A stretch of 64,000 bases of DNA from Euglena gracilis (lineage: Eukaryota > Euglenida > Euglenophyceae > Euglenales): assembly GCA_039621445.1 (NCBI GenBank), contig CP154956.1, forward strand, positions 29,642,667 to 29,706,666, in the 5' to 3' direction. Both the position numbers and the translations under genes were made by a program. A model generated the notes under the pieces. The model was not told the origin of the DNA and made no database searches. It worked only from the letters and a program-made list of their open reading frames with translations. Below are positions 21,801 to 33,900 of this stretch, one piece after another. The number at the start of each line of letters is the position of its first letter. The stretch's first letter is position 1.

Positions 21801-24800
21801 CCGCCCTGCCACAGCATCGCCCGACAACGCCCAGGACAAAGAGCGAGAGTGCCCCGCCACGGAACCAGGCTCCAGGGGGTGCAGCACCGTGGACGGGCTG
21901 GGGATGGGTGCTCCCCGGGCTGTTTGGGAACAGTGGGTCAACCTCCCACCTGGGAGGTTGAGGCGACCCCTCCCCACAATACGATGACACGGCGCATGGG
22001 AAAATTCCTTCGGCAGAGAACAATTTATTCACCGAGAACTTGGCGCCACTGGAAACCACTTTCTGGGATTTTCCATTCCACCATGGGCGGACAGGAACCA
22101 CCCGTCTTTCCCAGAAAGGAACCAACAATCTTTCCCGGGCGACCGCGATGGCCGATGCGGGGGCCACACCGGCGGTGACGATGACAAACAGCACCCCCTG
22201 GCCCCGCAGCCGCTGGAGCAGCTCGTGGGTCCCCAGCCAGCCCCGCTTCCTCCCGGGGCGTCTGGGACGGCAGGCGGCGTTGCCGCCAAAAGGGAGCCAG
22301 CAGTGCCTCCCGTCTCCGGGTGGAAAACCCCTGGGGTGTGGGGGGGGGAGGCATGTGCACCCAAAAATGTTGCCACGATGAGAGATACAAAGATGATCGA
22401 AATCGCCGGTGGACAAGAAACATATTAAGTTTCACAAAGCACACGTGTGGACTCCTCCTACGCGTCGGTCAGGCTTCTTTTAAACCCCACGGGGGGGGGG
22501 GGCCGTCTGTCATCCGTTGCAATGCAGTGGCTGTCGGAATGCAGCCGTTTCTGACTCCGACGCTGCTCTTGTGAGGGGCGGGGACCCTTGAGAGATGGCG
22601 TCACCGAAGGATGGTGCATCAGAACCTTGGCAACCAGCCGGCGAAGGGGGCGATGGGGCGGGTGCCATCAACCACCAGCCCACCTCCCTGCAGGTGGGTT
22701 GCAGCCAGCCAAAGTCGGCCGAAAACGGTGAAGAAATTTTTACGGCCCAGCACACCGACTCTAACTTGGCTAGACGGGGACTGTGCCACTTGGAGAGCGA
22801 TGTGAGGTTCGCATGTTCACACAGGTGTTAAGTGAGTCCATGTCCCCAGCCCAACCGGCCTCCGCAGAGCCGTTTTGCATAAGGGTGGAAGCGTGGTGTA
22901 TTAAATCGAGACCATAGGCGGACTGCCTTGGAGATGCAAACTGGTCAAGGCATTCCAGTAGGTTGGCCAGCGGATACATCTGCCAGCGAAGTCCTTTGGG
23001 AAAGAGCAGATGAGCTTCCGTAAATAAAGCGAACGTTTGATTCCTCAATTTTTCCGGATCTCTTGATTAGCCAAAAAACTTCGGTCCTTTGCACCCAACC
23101 CCATACCTGGACCTCTGGCCTGGGCCACCCTAGGGGGGATTGGACCTCTAGGCAGTTCCAATCCCTACCCACTCACCCCACCTCCCCCTGGGGGGGTGGG
23201 GTGAGTTTTCTTTTTTGAGTTTTTTGAGTTTTCTTTCTTTTTCTTCCGAGTTAAAAAGAAGCCCGGTTGCATTGCTGAGATTCCCCAGGGTCTATGTGTT
23301 CCTTTCCCCGACACACAGACCGCCTCCCCCCAGCAACCAGAGAGCCCCCCTCCCCCAAGAGGCGGGCCTGCCTCGCAGCGATATGTACGCCGGGCCGGCT
23401 GTGCTGGAGGGCAACGTGTAGCACGGCCGCTGCTCCCCGGAGGCGGTGTCTGCAAAGGGCGAGGACGGAGGGGCCGGAGCCGGAGCAATGGCTGGGGTGG
23501 GTTGGGAGCAGACAGACAACCAGACAAACCAGAGTTGGGGCGAGGGGCTGAGGGTGGGTGTTGGGGGGAACGGGGCAGTTGGCTGCCACGCGTCAGGCAG
23601 CGGTTGACGACGCAGATCGGGAGGGGGACCTGTGTACAGGGCATTGACTTCGGCTGGGCCTCGGCCGGGGATGGATTGCACCTGAGGGGGCAATATCGGT
23701 GGAAATCCACAGCAATTGCCCACACTCAGAGTGACACTCACAAAAACAAATCATGCAGTGCTCTCCCCCCCCCATTCCAACGACCGGTAACCTCTGTCCT
23801 CCGACCGGGGGGGGGGGTGGTCATTGGACATAAGGTTGTTACCAAAAACGTGTCCTCCGACCGGGGGGTCGGTTGTTGGACAAGGAGTCAAAAAATTGGC
23901 GGTACCCGGGACTCCCCCAAAATCAAATTTCTCATTCCGGCGCTTCACGTCAAAATCTTTGGGCAATTTCGACAATTTTTTTTTGCCCAAAAAAAGCCAA
24001 AAATGGCATTTTGGCCAGTTTTTGGCTGATTTTGGGCTCAAAAATTTAGCCAAACGTCCGAAAAGGTGTCCTCTGACCGGGGGGGGGGGATCGTGGGACT
24101 AGGGGGTCGTTGGACATGGGGGGGGGGGGCTCCACCCCAAAATGAGATCCGGGTCTTATTTTGGGGTCCGTTGCTGGAAACCCCCCGGGTCATTTTTGGG
24201 GGTCTTGTTTTTTTGGTTGATGTCTTCTTTGGGCCCTGGTCGGTCAAAGAAAAAATCCATTCGCGAAGCGCCTCGGCGCTTCGCGCCGTTTGTAAACTGG
24301 TAAGCTGACATTTACCATTGCTTTTGTTTGCACTTCAAAAATCCTAGAATTCTTGAAAATGTATCATTTTCCTGTCTGAAATGTGGGGTTTTGGTCATTT
24401 TCAGGGAAATTTTCACCACCCCCGGCGCTTTGCGCCGTCAGGGAAGGGGGTCTTGTTTTGGGGGGGGGTCATATTTTTGGATTTTTGCTCGACTAGCCGA
24501 GGGCAAGCACCTTCGGTCACCCACCCCTTTGAGCCCCGCATCGCCCTGCATCGCCCTGCATCGCCCTTGCAGCCCTTGAAGGTGTACCTATAAAGCCTAC
24601 TGCTTTTGCCACTCTAGCCCACTTTTGGCTACTTTTGGCCACCTCTGGTTGCTTTTTGACCACTTTGGCCACTTTGACCACTTTTGACTGCTTTTTGCCC
24701 ATTTTGAGAAACTTTTGCTACTTTTTGACCACTTTTGCCCATTTCCAACCACCTTTGCAGCTTTTTGACCACTTTTGGCCCCTTTTGCCTGCTTTTTGAC

Positions 24801-26101
24801 CACTTTTGACAACTTTTGTTGCTTTTCGACCACTTTTGCCCACGTTTGCTACTTTTTGCCCACTTTTGGACATTGTTGCAGCTTTTTGATCACTTTCACT
24901 TTTTTGCCCACTTTTGCTGCTTTTTGCCCACTTTTGCCCACCTTTTTACCACTTTTGCTGCTTTCTGACCAGTTTGCCCCACGTTTGCCTACTTTTTGAC
25001 CACTTTTTGACCACTTTTGCTGCTTTTTGCCGGCACAGGATGTGGTGCAGAGGTTAAACCAGCAACATCCAAGGAACGCCACGGCAAAGTGTGGCCGTAT
25101 CCGACCAGTCGATTGTGTTGTCCAATCTGGCTTTGGCTGAGTCTTCCACTGCGTCTTGTCTCATTGCATCTTGTCTAACATCTGCATCTTGTCCACCATC
25201 TGCTTCTTGTCCTCGACATCCACTCGCGCCTTTGTGTATTAAATTCGCGGCTCGTTGGATGCCAATCGTTCCAAAGGCGCAGTATGCGCACCCTACACAT
25301 GCGCACATGCGCACCCTACAAGCATCCTCAGATTCACATGCCCTACAAGCATCCACGGATGCACATGATCATGCACATGCCTACAACCGCGAGTACAATC
25401 GCCGGTTTATCCCACAACTTAAGATACTCCCCATAACCTCCCTCTCCCACTGGAGCTTCCACTCCAGGATTCACTCAGGGAAGGCCAGACGAGCCAGGGA
25501 GGAACATCGTAAGACTCAGGTACGAAGCAAGCACCAATGTGGAGGCTGTACGCAGGTATGTAGCAGGGGCACGACACCTTTGGCTCCACGGGAGTCACAC
25601 ACCTCCCGGAGGGGGACGGAGAGGTCCAGCACGGCAGCAGAGGCAGAGGCACGGGCAGACAGGCAGAAAGGCAGGCTGGAGTGGTCTGCGAGGGAGGGAG
25701 GGACGAGACAACAGAGGTGTACCCAGCAGTGTGGGCCCAAATATGGACCCCACTTCAGCCATCAAAAATCCCCGCATCCAAAAAATCCAAAAAAAATCCC
25801 CGCATCGCCCTGCATCGCCCTGCATCGGAACCCCACCTTTGGCCTCCAAAATTCCCGCATCGCCCTGCATCGCCCTGCATCGCCGAAGGTGCTTGGCCGA
25901 GGGGGGGGGGGTCATATTTTTGGGGTTTTTTTGGGGGCGGATCTCATTTGTGGGGGGAGGTTAAAAGAAAACAAACCAAACCAAAACCAAAAAAAGAGAG
26001 CAAAACACCACCAAATCATGACAGTAAAACACAGAAGAGTGGAAAAAGTGTGACACACACGCACACACACAGACCCACAAACACACCACAAGACACACAC
26101 A

Positions 26102-26142
<41 letters not shown>

Positions 26143-26269
26143 CACACTCACACACATACGGCACATACACAGGCACATACAATGGGCACACGTGGGCATA
26201 GGAGGCTATCTCAGAATGGAAATGCACCAGGGTGCCATCCAGGTCGCTGAACAACACCTTCCGGTAGGG
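18807..26269 (-). CDS. HAD-superfamily phosphatase (type IIB-like), 5' end missing
   Basis: Exons on the minus strand: 26192-26269, about 23374-23449, about 22170-22230, 21737-21805, 21108-21271, 20462-20644, 19889-19984 and 18807-19034 (TAA stop). HAD motifs appear in order: LFSDLDGTL (nucleophile and acid/base Asp), LPSSTAGPAYISLR, FVIVTAG (motif II Thr), STLLARIPMLPTADVYVGET, SGKGNAVRHLL (motif III Lys) and LFDDDNDLPMA (motif IV). The cap lies between motifs II and III, as in the sucrose-phosphate phosphatase/Cof-like group; the substrate is unknown. Six junctions from 22170 on are GT-AG and keep frame, for example VTAGRKST and ETGGRILL. The CAG acceptor at 26270 shows that at least one earlier exon exists, which I could not find. 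The first two visible junctions (26192 to 23449, 23374 to 22230) are unresolved in phase; no GT donor is visible at 23374. Confidence 0.9.
24537..24575. repeat. CATCGCCCTG decamer repeat in HAD intron
   Basis: About three tandem decamers, matched by further copies near 25797-25885. The flanking GCCGAGGGCAAGCACCTTCGG here and CGAAGGTGCTTGGCCGAG at about 25884 are inverted, so the two sites bound an inverted arrangement. Confidence 0.75.
24600..25032. repeat. CTTTTTGACCA low-complexity array in HAD intron
   Basis: Degenerate tandem 9-15 bp units built from CTTTTTGCC and CACTTTTGACCA. Predicted peptides are K/S/Q/A repeats with no family. A similar array recurs at 60000-60780 in an SLC66A2 intron. 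Confidence 0.85.
25797..25885. repeat. CATCGCCCTG decamer repeats, second site
   Basis: Two short runs (about 25797-25830 and 25857-25885) of the same decamer seen at 24537. Confidence 0.75.
26051..26170. repeat. (CA)n microsatellite next to HAD splice donor
   Basis: On the coding strand this is a (GT)n run that starts about 20 nt after the exon ending at 26192. Confidence 0.9.
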
Positions 26270-26297
26270 CTGGGAAGGGGAAACCACGAGACACTCC

Positions 26298-26588
26298 AGG
26301 CAGGCTCCTTTTTAAGACTGGGGGGGATGGGGTGTCCCGCGCCCCCCCTGGCTCTGGCGCTCCCCTGGGGGGGGGAGGGTCCCGCGCCACCCACCCAGGG
26401 TGGCGTGGGAAAAATCGGGCCCGTTAAAGGCAATTTTCAAAAATTATCGGCGCTTTGCGCCGAAAAGGTATACCCGGTGCCTCCGGCGCAGGACCGCCCC
26501 CGGGGGGGGGGGGTCCGGCCCGGACCCACCCATCCCCCCTTCCCCCCCCCCCGGGGGGGTCTTCTGACTTAAAAAGAAGCCTGACTCC
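26298..26588. mobile_element. Intron-like element copy, TIR CAGGCT...AGCCTG, inside HAD intron
   Basis: It starts aggCAGGCTCCTTTTTAAG and ends CTTAAAAAGAAGCCTGactcc. ACTCC occurs at both edges (6 of 8 bp of a nonconventional-intron-type duplication). It has the same CAG...CTG offsets as the nonconventional introns but lies in noncoding DNA upstream of the HAD exon at 26269. It contains G/C tracts and GGCGCTTTGCGCCG. Confidence 0.7.
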
Positions 26589-27970
26589 CTGGAGCACAGG
26601 GCAGGTCAGCCACAATTTCTGACAGTTTCCCGCGCGGGGGAGGACACTGCTGCAACTGGCCCTGTAACAATAGGAAAAAAGTTGCAACCAATAGTCCACC
26701 TGTAAACCTCAGACCAGGGGGCAATCCTTGGTGGTGGGAGAGGAGGACTTGCGAGGCATTTCCGAAAGAGAATTTCCGTTAGCACGCTCTGAGGCACCAC
26801 TCCAAATCCAACCAACTCTTGGGAGGCTGGGAGAAAGATATCCTTTTGTTTGGAAAAGAAATCCTTTGTAGACAGTTGGGAAACGAAGAACGGAGACGCA
26901 CCTTCATTTTAAATGTGACGAGCGAAGACAATCAAAGACATGATAGAAATGATAACCTGAAAAAGAAAAAAAAATGCCCTACAAGGCAACACACATGCAC
27001 ACCATTCAAACACCAATCAGCAATCAACACAAATGAGCAACATAAAATATTGAAAAAACACACCGAGGGAGAGGGGGGAAATTCAAATCCTGAGGGAAAT
27101 CCTCCCAACTGGCCTCCCAACTGGCCACTTGTCTGCAACAGTACTAGAAGACAATCTCTCTGTGTCTTTGCTATTCCCTTTCACCCCAAATTCTCATGGG
27201 TTTTTGCAGATCAGGCTGACCAGCCGGGGACAATCGTGCATCCCGATCAATGTGCACCGATGCCACAAGCAGACACGGTGTGAAATGACATCACACTGAA
27301 ATGCCTGGTGACGACATCACACTCACTTGGCTTGCACCGCATCCAACGGGGGGGGGGGCATGCTTCTCAAAGAGGTGGCGGTGGGGGTCTTGGGGGGAGG
27401 CAGGGCGGCAATGTCAACAACGTTGGGCAGGGCCACACAGGCAACCCCCGACCGCCGGTCGCCCAACCAAGTCAAGGACACACAGATGCTGTTCACTTAT
27501 AGGGGGTTGGGGCTCATGCAGGAAGGTAGGGGTTGGGAATGACTGAATGAGAGCTGTCATAGGATGGATCATGGCTCTCCAACAGGATATGTGTGCAGGT
27601 TTTGCAGGGTTCTGTTGTGGTCCTATCCACACACAAAACAACTGGTCTAGGGGGGTAAATACCCACCCTCAAAAAAGCAGCAAAAAACCCCCAAAAAATC
27701 AAATAAAAACAAAGAAACAAAAAAAATGATTTCATTCAATTTCAGCAGTCTGGGAAGAACAAAAACAACCAAAAAATATAATGTTATAACTTGGAAACAA
27801 TTTTATTCAAAAAATGTCCAAATTGTTGGTCAAAAAACTGAAAAAAAAATTGCGGAAATATTTGATCACAAGGAAAGATCTGCCAAAAATTGAGAGTTCT
27901 TTCGGTGTTTTGCGGTTTTGGCAGAATTTGTTTTTGTGTGTGTGCGTGTGTGCATGTGTGTGTGTTTTCC
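26589..27970. other. No gene recognised
   Basis: It should contain the missing first exon(s) of the HAD gene and the 3' flank of the PfkB gene. A minus-strand frame near 27380-27450 (core VACVALPNVVDIAALPPPK) has coding-like composition, but I cannot assign it. Confidence 0.35.
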
Positions 27971-30900
27971 TCACTGGCAATTTTTCGAATTCTTCTGGAC
28001 ATTGATTTCAATTGAAAGAACACTTGCGCTCTCCCTATGGCAGTCCACGCCAGTCGCGCCCTTCACCCCGGCGCTGCCCCCCGCCCCCGGCCCTCCCTGC
28101 CCTCCCTGCCCAGGGGGGTCCCACGGGTGGGCGTTGAGGTAGTCCTCCACCCGCCGGCGGGCCGGGATGCCCCCCACCCCGGGCTGCTCGATGCTGAACG
28201 ACGCCGCCACGTTGGCGGCGGACGTTCGCAGGCCGCTGGGGGGGAGCCCCCCCCCCAGGTCTGTGTGCCATCAAAGGCTGTTTTTTTCACTTGGGGGGTC
28301 GGGACCCAATCCACCTGCCCACCCCAGGGGGGCGGAGGGGCTCGGGGGGGGACCACTTATTGGGGGTCAATTTTTTGGGCCCAAAACTTTGTTTGGTGCA
28401 AAAAATGGAAGAAAACAACACCTTCCACGGGGGTGCCATTCGTCCCAGCCGTAACCAATTAAAGAAAAAGATGTGGCCCCGGCCCCAGGAGGGGTTGTGA
28501 AAAAGCAGGGAGGGAAGAAGGAGGGGCGGCAATTCTCTTTCCCAAATTATGCGGGATTATGCGGTAATTGTGCGGCCCAGAATAGCCCGAAAATAGCCCG
28601 ATTGATCCAATATGAATGAAATTGACCTGGTCAAATCAAAATTTGGCAAAATTTGTAAATAGTTGCAATTTCCCTATTTTTTTTTATTTTTATTGGCAAC
28701 TTTGCACAGTTGTTCTTTTTTTGCAAGGAAGGATGGATGTGGGGATGCCTATTTTTTTTTATTTTTGTGCAATTTTTGCGAATCCTCATTTTTTTTTGTA
28801 TTTTTTGTTCTTTTTGTTTATTTGTGATTTTTTTGAAACTTTTTGAAATTGAAATTTTCCTCAAATCTTCATAAGAATCCTTCAATCTGGTGCCATTTTT
28901 GCATGTTTTTGAGTATTTTTCTGTTTTTTTTGCGCCTTTTTTCTGGGATTTTGAGCTTTTTTTTTCCAAGGCCGGGGTTGCGCATCCCCCCCCTCCGTGA
29001 TGGATCTGCAGCCATTGGTGTCGTGAGGCATTTACCATTGAGTAAAAAAAACAGAGAAGAAAGGAATGCAAAATTTTTGTAATAAGTGTAAATTTTTTGA
29101 GTGCATTGGTTTAGTGTGGAACTATTTTTGATAAAACATGCAGACGTTTTGGTATCAAGTGCAAACATTACTGAGATAAAGTGCACCGCCTGCCTCAAAT
29201 GGAAGTTTCAGTGAATTTCGACTAGACCAGAGGAGATAGGGTCCAAGCCTGCTGGCTGGAGAATCTGATGGGTGGAAAAAAGCTGATGTGTGGACCCCAT
29301 CCCTCAGGAGATGGGGATCCGGCTGGCCGGTGCAATGAACCCAGGTGCTACCCCAAAACAGGCAAACACTCAAATCCGGCTGGGTTGGATTCTTCAGCCA
29401 ATTTTTTGAGATGAAAAGGTAGGGTGACCTCCGGCTTAAGAAATTCCCCGCTTCCCATTTGACTGTCCAATAACAACACTCCTCTGGAATGCAATGAGCC
29501 AAGAAATGAAATTCAAAGAAACATTGAATAAATTACAAAAGTCGATGAAATTGGTGAGGGAAGAAGAGCATTTGCTGTGGAAGGAAGTCTAAAACTGCCC
29601 CCCTTATCAGCCTATGTTCAACGACCGGTACCTTCTGTTCTCCGACCGGGGGGGTTGGTCTGGACATAGGGCTGTGACGAAAAACGTGTCATCCGACCAG
29701 GGGGGGGGGGGTGGCTGGTCGTTGGACAAGGGGTCAAAAAAAATCCGTGGATGCCTAAGGCTCCACCCCTCCACAAAAGACTAAATCCTTCCGGCGCTTC
29801 GCGCCAAAAAATGAGCAATTTTGACAAATTTTTGCCCAAAAAGTGCCTTTTGGCCAATTTTGGCCGATTTTGGCCACAATTTTTTTTCCGCCCCGGCGCT
29901 TCGAAACAGGACTAAAAACTTGGCCAATCCTCCAAAAAGTTTCCTCCGTCACTTTTTGCCGAATGGCCGAAAATGGCCGAAAAAGCATTTTTGGCCATTT
30001 TTGGGGGTCCCGAAAAAGGCGCTTCGCGCCGGTCACTGGAAAATTTTTTTCCACTAGCTAGCCCTGCTAGAAGACCGCCCGCCCCCGGACGGGGGGTCTG
30101 CTAGAAAACCCACTAGCCCATTTTGGACTAGCTGCATTCCAGGCCCCCCACCCCCGGGGGGGTACTGCAATCCCTTAAGCAAATGTGCTCAACATCCTCC
30201 TCCATAAATACATTCAACCGGTGCGGAACTTGTGGCTGAAACTGACCCCTTCTAACAACCTCATAAATTCTCCCGTAAATTCTCTCATAAATAATTTGAA
30301 TAAATATTTTTCAGTGCTTCCTGCGTAAAAAAAATGAGCAATGTTGAAAATTTTTACCAGCTACCCCAAAAGTGCCTTTTTGGCCTCGCTCGATTTTGGG
30401 TCCCCCCATGTTTTCCGGGCGACTCTTTGGGTTCGCTGTGTACCCTGTAGAGGGAAACATAGCAACGATGAGCGGGATGGTTGCAACCATTGGGATGCAA
30501 TCTTAACCCTAACCTCCTTCTAAAACTCAGGAATTCTCCCGGTAAAACGCGTGGAAAATTTCCCTGTAAAACAAAGAGTCGGCCAACTAGGGTTAATACC
30601 ATCGGGGGATCCTCGCTCTTTGCTTTCGCTTGTGCCAGTGAAAGACACAAAGAAGCAGAATCAAGAACAATGAAGCATGATAACACTCCAAAAAAAAATT
30701 GCAACTGATACCTGAATGCAGTACAGGAGGAGGATCGTTCGAGGTCGTAGGAAAACCAATAGCCTCGAAATTTGTTCGAGGTCGTTCGAGGAGGATCAAT
30801 ATCCCCTCGAACGGGGGGTCGTTCGAGGAGGATCAATATCCTCCTCGAACGTCGTTCGAGGTCGCTCAACATCCTCCTCCATAAATACATTCAACCGGTG

Positions 30901-33900
30901 AGGAACTTGTGGCTGAAACTGACCACTTCTAACAACCTCATAAATTCTCCCGTAAATTCTCTCATAAATAATTTTGAATAAAAATAATTATGAATAAGTA
31001 CATTCCTGCGTAAGAAAACACATGGTTTTTTTTAGAAATGTGTGGAAAATTTCACCCTACAGGGTACCAGCTACCCCAAAGAGTCGCCCAACTAGGGTTA
31101 ATACACATGGGGGGGCCCTCGCTCGGCGCCTTCGGCGCCTCGCTCGGGTCCCCCCATGTTTTTAACCCTAGTTGGGCGACTCTTTGGGTTCGCTGTGTAC
31201 CCTGTAGAGGGAAACATAGCAACGATGAGCGGGATGGTTGCAACCATTGGGGATGCAATCTTAACCCTAACCCTATTCCTTCTAATAACCTCAGGAATTC
31301 TCCCGGTAAAACGCGTGGAAAATTTCCCTGTAGAGACCACAAAGAGTCGGCCAACTAGGGTTAATACACATCGGGGGATCCTCGCTCTTTGCTTTCTTCC
31401 AAATTGTGCCAGTGAAAGACAAAAAAAAACAAAGAAGCAGAATCAAGAACAATGAAGCATGATAACAAACTCCAAAAAAAAGACTTGCAACTGATACCTG
31501 AATGCATGTACAAAGGAGGAGGATCGTTCGAGGTCGTTCGAGGAGGATCAATATCCTCCTCGAATGTTGTTCGAGGTCGTTCGAGGAGGATCAATATCCT
31601 CCTCGAACGTTGCTCGAGGTCGTTCGAGGAGGATCAATATCCTCCTCGAACGTCGTTCGAGGTCGCTCAACATCCTCCTCCATAAATACATTCAACCGGT
31701 GCGGAACTTGTCACTGAAACTGACCCCCTTCTAACAACCTCATAAATTCTCCCGTAAATTCTCTCATAAATAATTTTGAATAAAAATATGAATCAGTGCA
31801 TTCCTGCGTAAGAAAACACATGGTTTTTTTTAGAAATGTGTGGAAAATTTCACCCTACAGGGTACCAGCTACCCCAAAGAGTCGCCCAACTAGGGTTAAT
31901 ACACATGGGGGGGCCCTCGCTCGGCGCCTTCGGCGCCTCGCTCGCGTCCCCCCATGTTTTTAACCCTAGTTGGGCGACTCTTTGGGTTCGCTGCGTACCC
32001 TGTAGAGGGAAACATAGCAACGATGAGCGGGATGGTTGCAACCATTGGGGATGCAATCTTAACCCTAACCCTATTCCTTCTAATAACCTCAGGAATTCTC
32101 CCGGTAAAACGCGTGGAAAATTTCCCTGTAGAGACCACAAAGAGTCGGCCAACTAGGGTTAATACACATCGGGGGATCCTCGCTCTTTGCTTTCTTCCAA
32201 ATTGTGCCAGTGAAAGACAAAAAAAAACAAAGAAGCAGAATCAAGAACAATGAAGCATGATAACAAACTCCAAAAAAAAGACTTGCAACTGATACCTGAA
32301 TGCATGTACAAAGGAGGAGGATCGTTCGAGGTCGTTCGAGGAGGATCAATATCCTCCTCGAATGTTGTTCGAGGTCGTTCGAGGAGGATCAATATCCTCC
32401 TCGAACGTTGCTCGAGGTCGTTCGAGGAGGATCAATATCCTCCTCGAACGTCGTTCGAGGTCGCTCAACATCCTCCTCCATAAATACATTCAACCGGTGC
32501 GGAACTTGTCACTGAAACTGACCCCCTTCTAACAACCTCATAAATTCTCCCGTAAATTCTCTCATAAATAATTTTGAATAAAAATATGAATCAGTGCATT
32601 CCTGCGTAAGAAAACACATGGTTTTTTTTAGAAATGTGTGGAAAATTTCACCCTACAGGGTACCAGCTACCCCTCTGTCGCCTTACCCTCGCCCTCGCTT
32701 CGCCTCCTCTTTTTTCCCACCCCATTTTTGTACCCTAATCTCGACTCTATTTGCCATATCCTAAATTCCTTGCAACCTATTGTTCGCCCCTTCCCTCCTC
32801 TTCCTTTTTCCCCAAATCCCCACTCTCACCATCAATACCTCTCATCCTCCCTCGATCTTCGTTCGAGTCCTTCGAGTTATCTCGAATATCCTCCTCCGTT
32901 GCCTCGTCTCGTCAACATCCTCCTCCATAAATACATTCAACCGGTGCGGAACTTGTCACTGAAACTCCCCCCTTCTAACTCCTCATAAATTCTCTCATTT
33001 TTGAATAATATTTATGAATCAGTGCATTCCTGCGTATTTTTTTTTTTAGAAATGTGTGGAAAATTTCACCCTACAGGGTACCAGCTACCCCAAAGAGTCG
33101 CCCAACTAGGGTTAATACACATGGGGGGGCCCTCGCTCGGCGCCTTCGGCGCCTCGCTCGCGTCCCCCCATGTTTTTAACCCTAGTTGGGCGACTCTTTG
33201 GGTTCGCTGTGTACCCTGTAGAGGGAAACATAGCAACGATGAGCGGGATGGTTGCAACCATTGGGGATGCAATCTTAACCCTAACCCTATTCCTTCTAAT
33301 AACCTCAGGAATTCTCCTGGTAAAACGCGTGGAAAATTTCCCTGTAGAGACCACAAAGAGTCGGCCAACTAGGGTTAATACACATCGGGGGATCCTCGCT
33401 CTTTGCTTTCTTCCAAATTGTGCCAGTGAAAGACAAAAAAAACAAAGAAACAGAATCAAGAACAATGAAGCATGATAACTTGCAACTGATACCTGAATGC
33501 ATGTACAAAGGAGGAGGATCGTTCGAGGTCGTTCGAGGAGGATCAATATCCTCCTCGAATGTCGTTCGAGGTCGTTCGAGGAGGATCAATATCCTCCTCG
33601 AACGTTGTTCGAGGTCGTTCGAGGAGGATCAATATCCTCCTCGAATGTCGTTCGAGGTCGTTGGAGGAGGATTTTTAAGCCCCACCCTCGAACGGGGGGG
33701 GGGCTTAAAAAGGTTTGAGGAGGTTGGAGCTCGAACGTTCGAGCTCGAACCTCCTCCTACGGAAACCCCCCCGGGGGGGCGGGGTCAAAAAGCATCTGGG
33801 GGCCTGATGAAGCAGTTTTTGGTCAACCTTGAAAATTATGCGGGATTATGAGGTCAATTTTTCCACTTCCCTATAATGCCAATTATAATTTCTACGGAGA

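Noticed and set aside
24517-25082. Lys/Ser/Gln-rich coiled-coil-like ORFs
   Set aside because: Low-complexity CTTTTTGACCA array; the same pattern is found inverted at 60 kb.
25091-26053. 320-aa plus-strand frame
   Set aside because: Covers low-complexity and element DNA; no motif; ends in repeat sequence.
31524-33668. Regular palindromic repeats resembling a CRISPR array
   Set aside because: Spacers are not unique, units are nested in 798-bp tandem repeats, and the setting is a eukaryotic intron.
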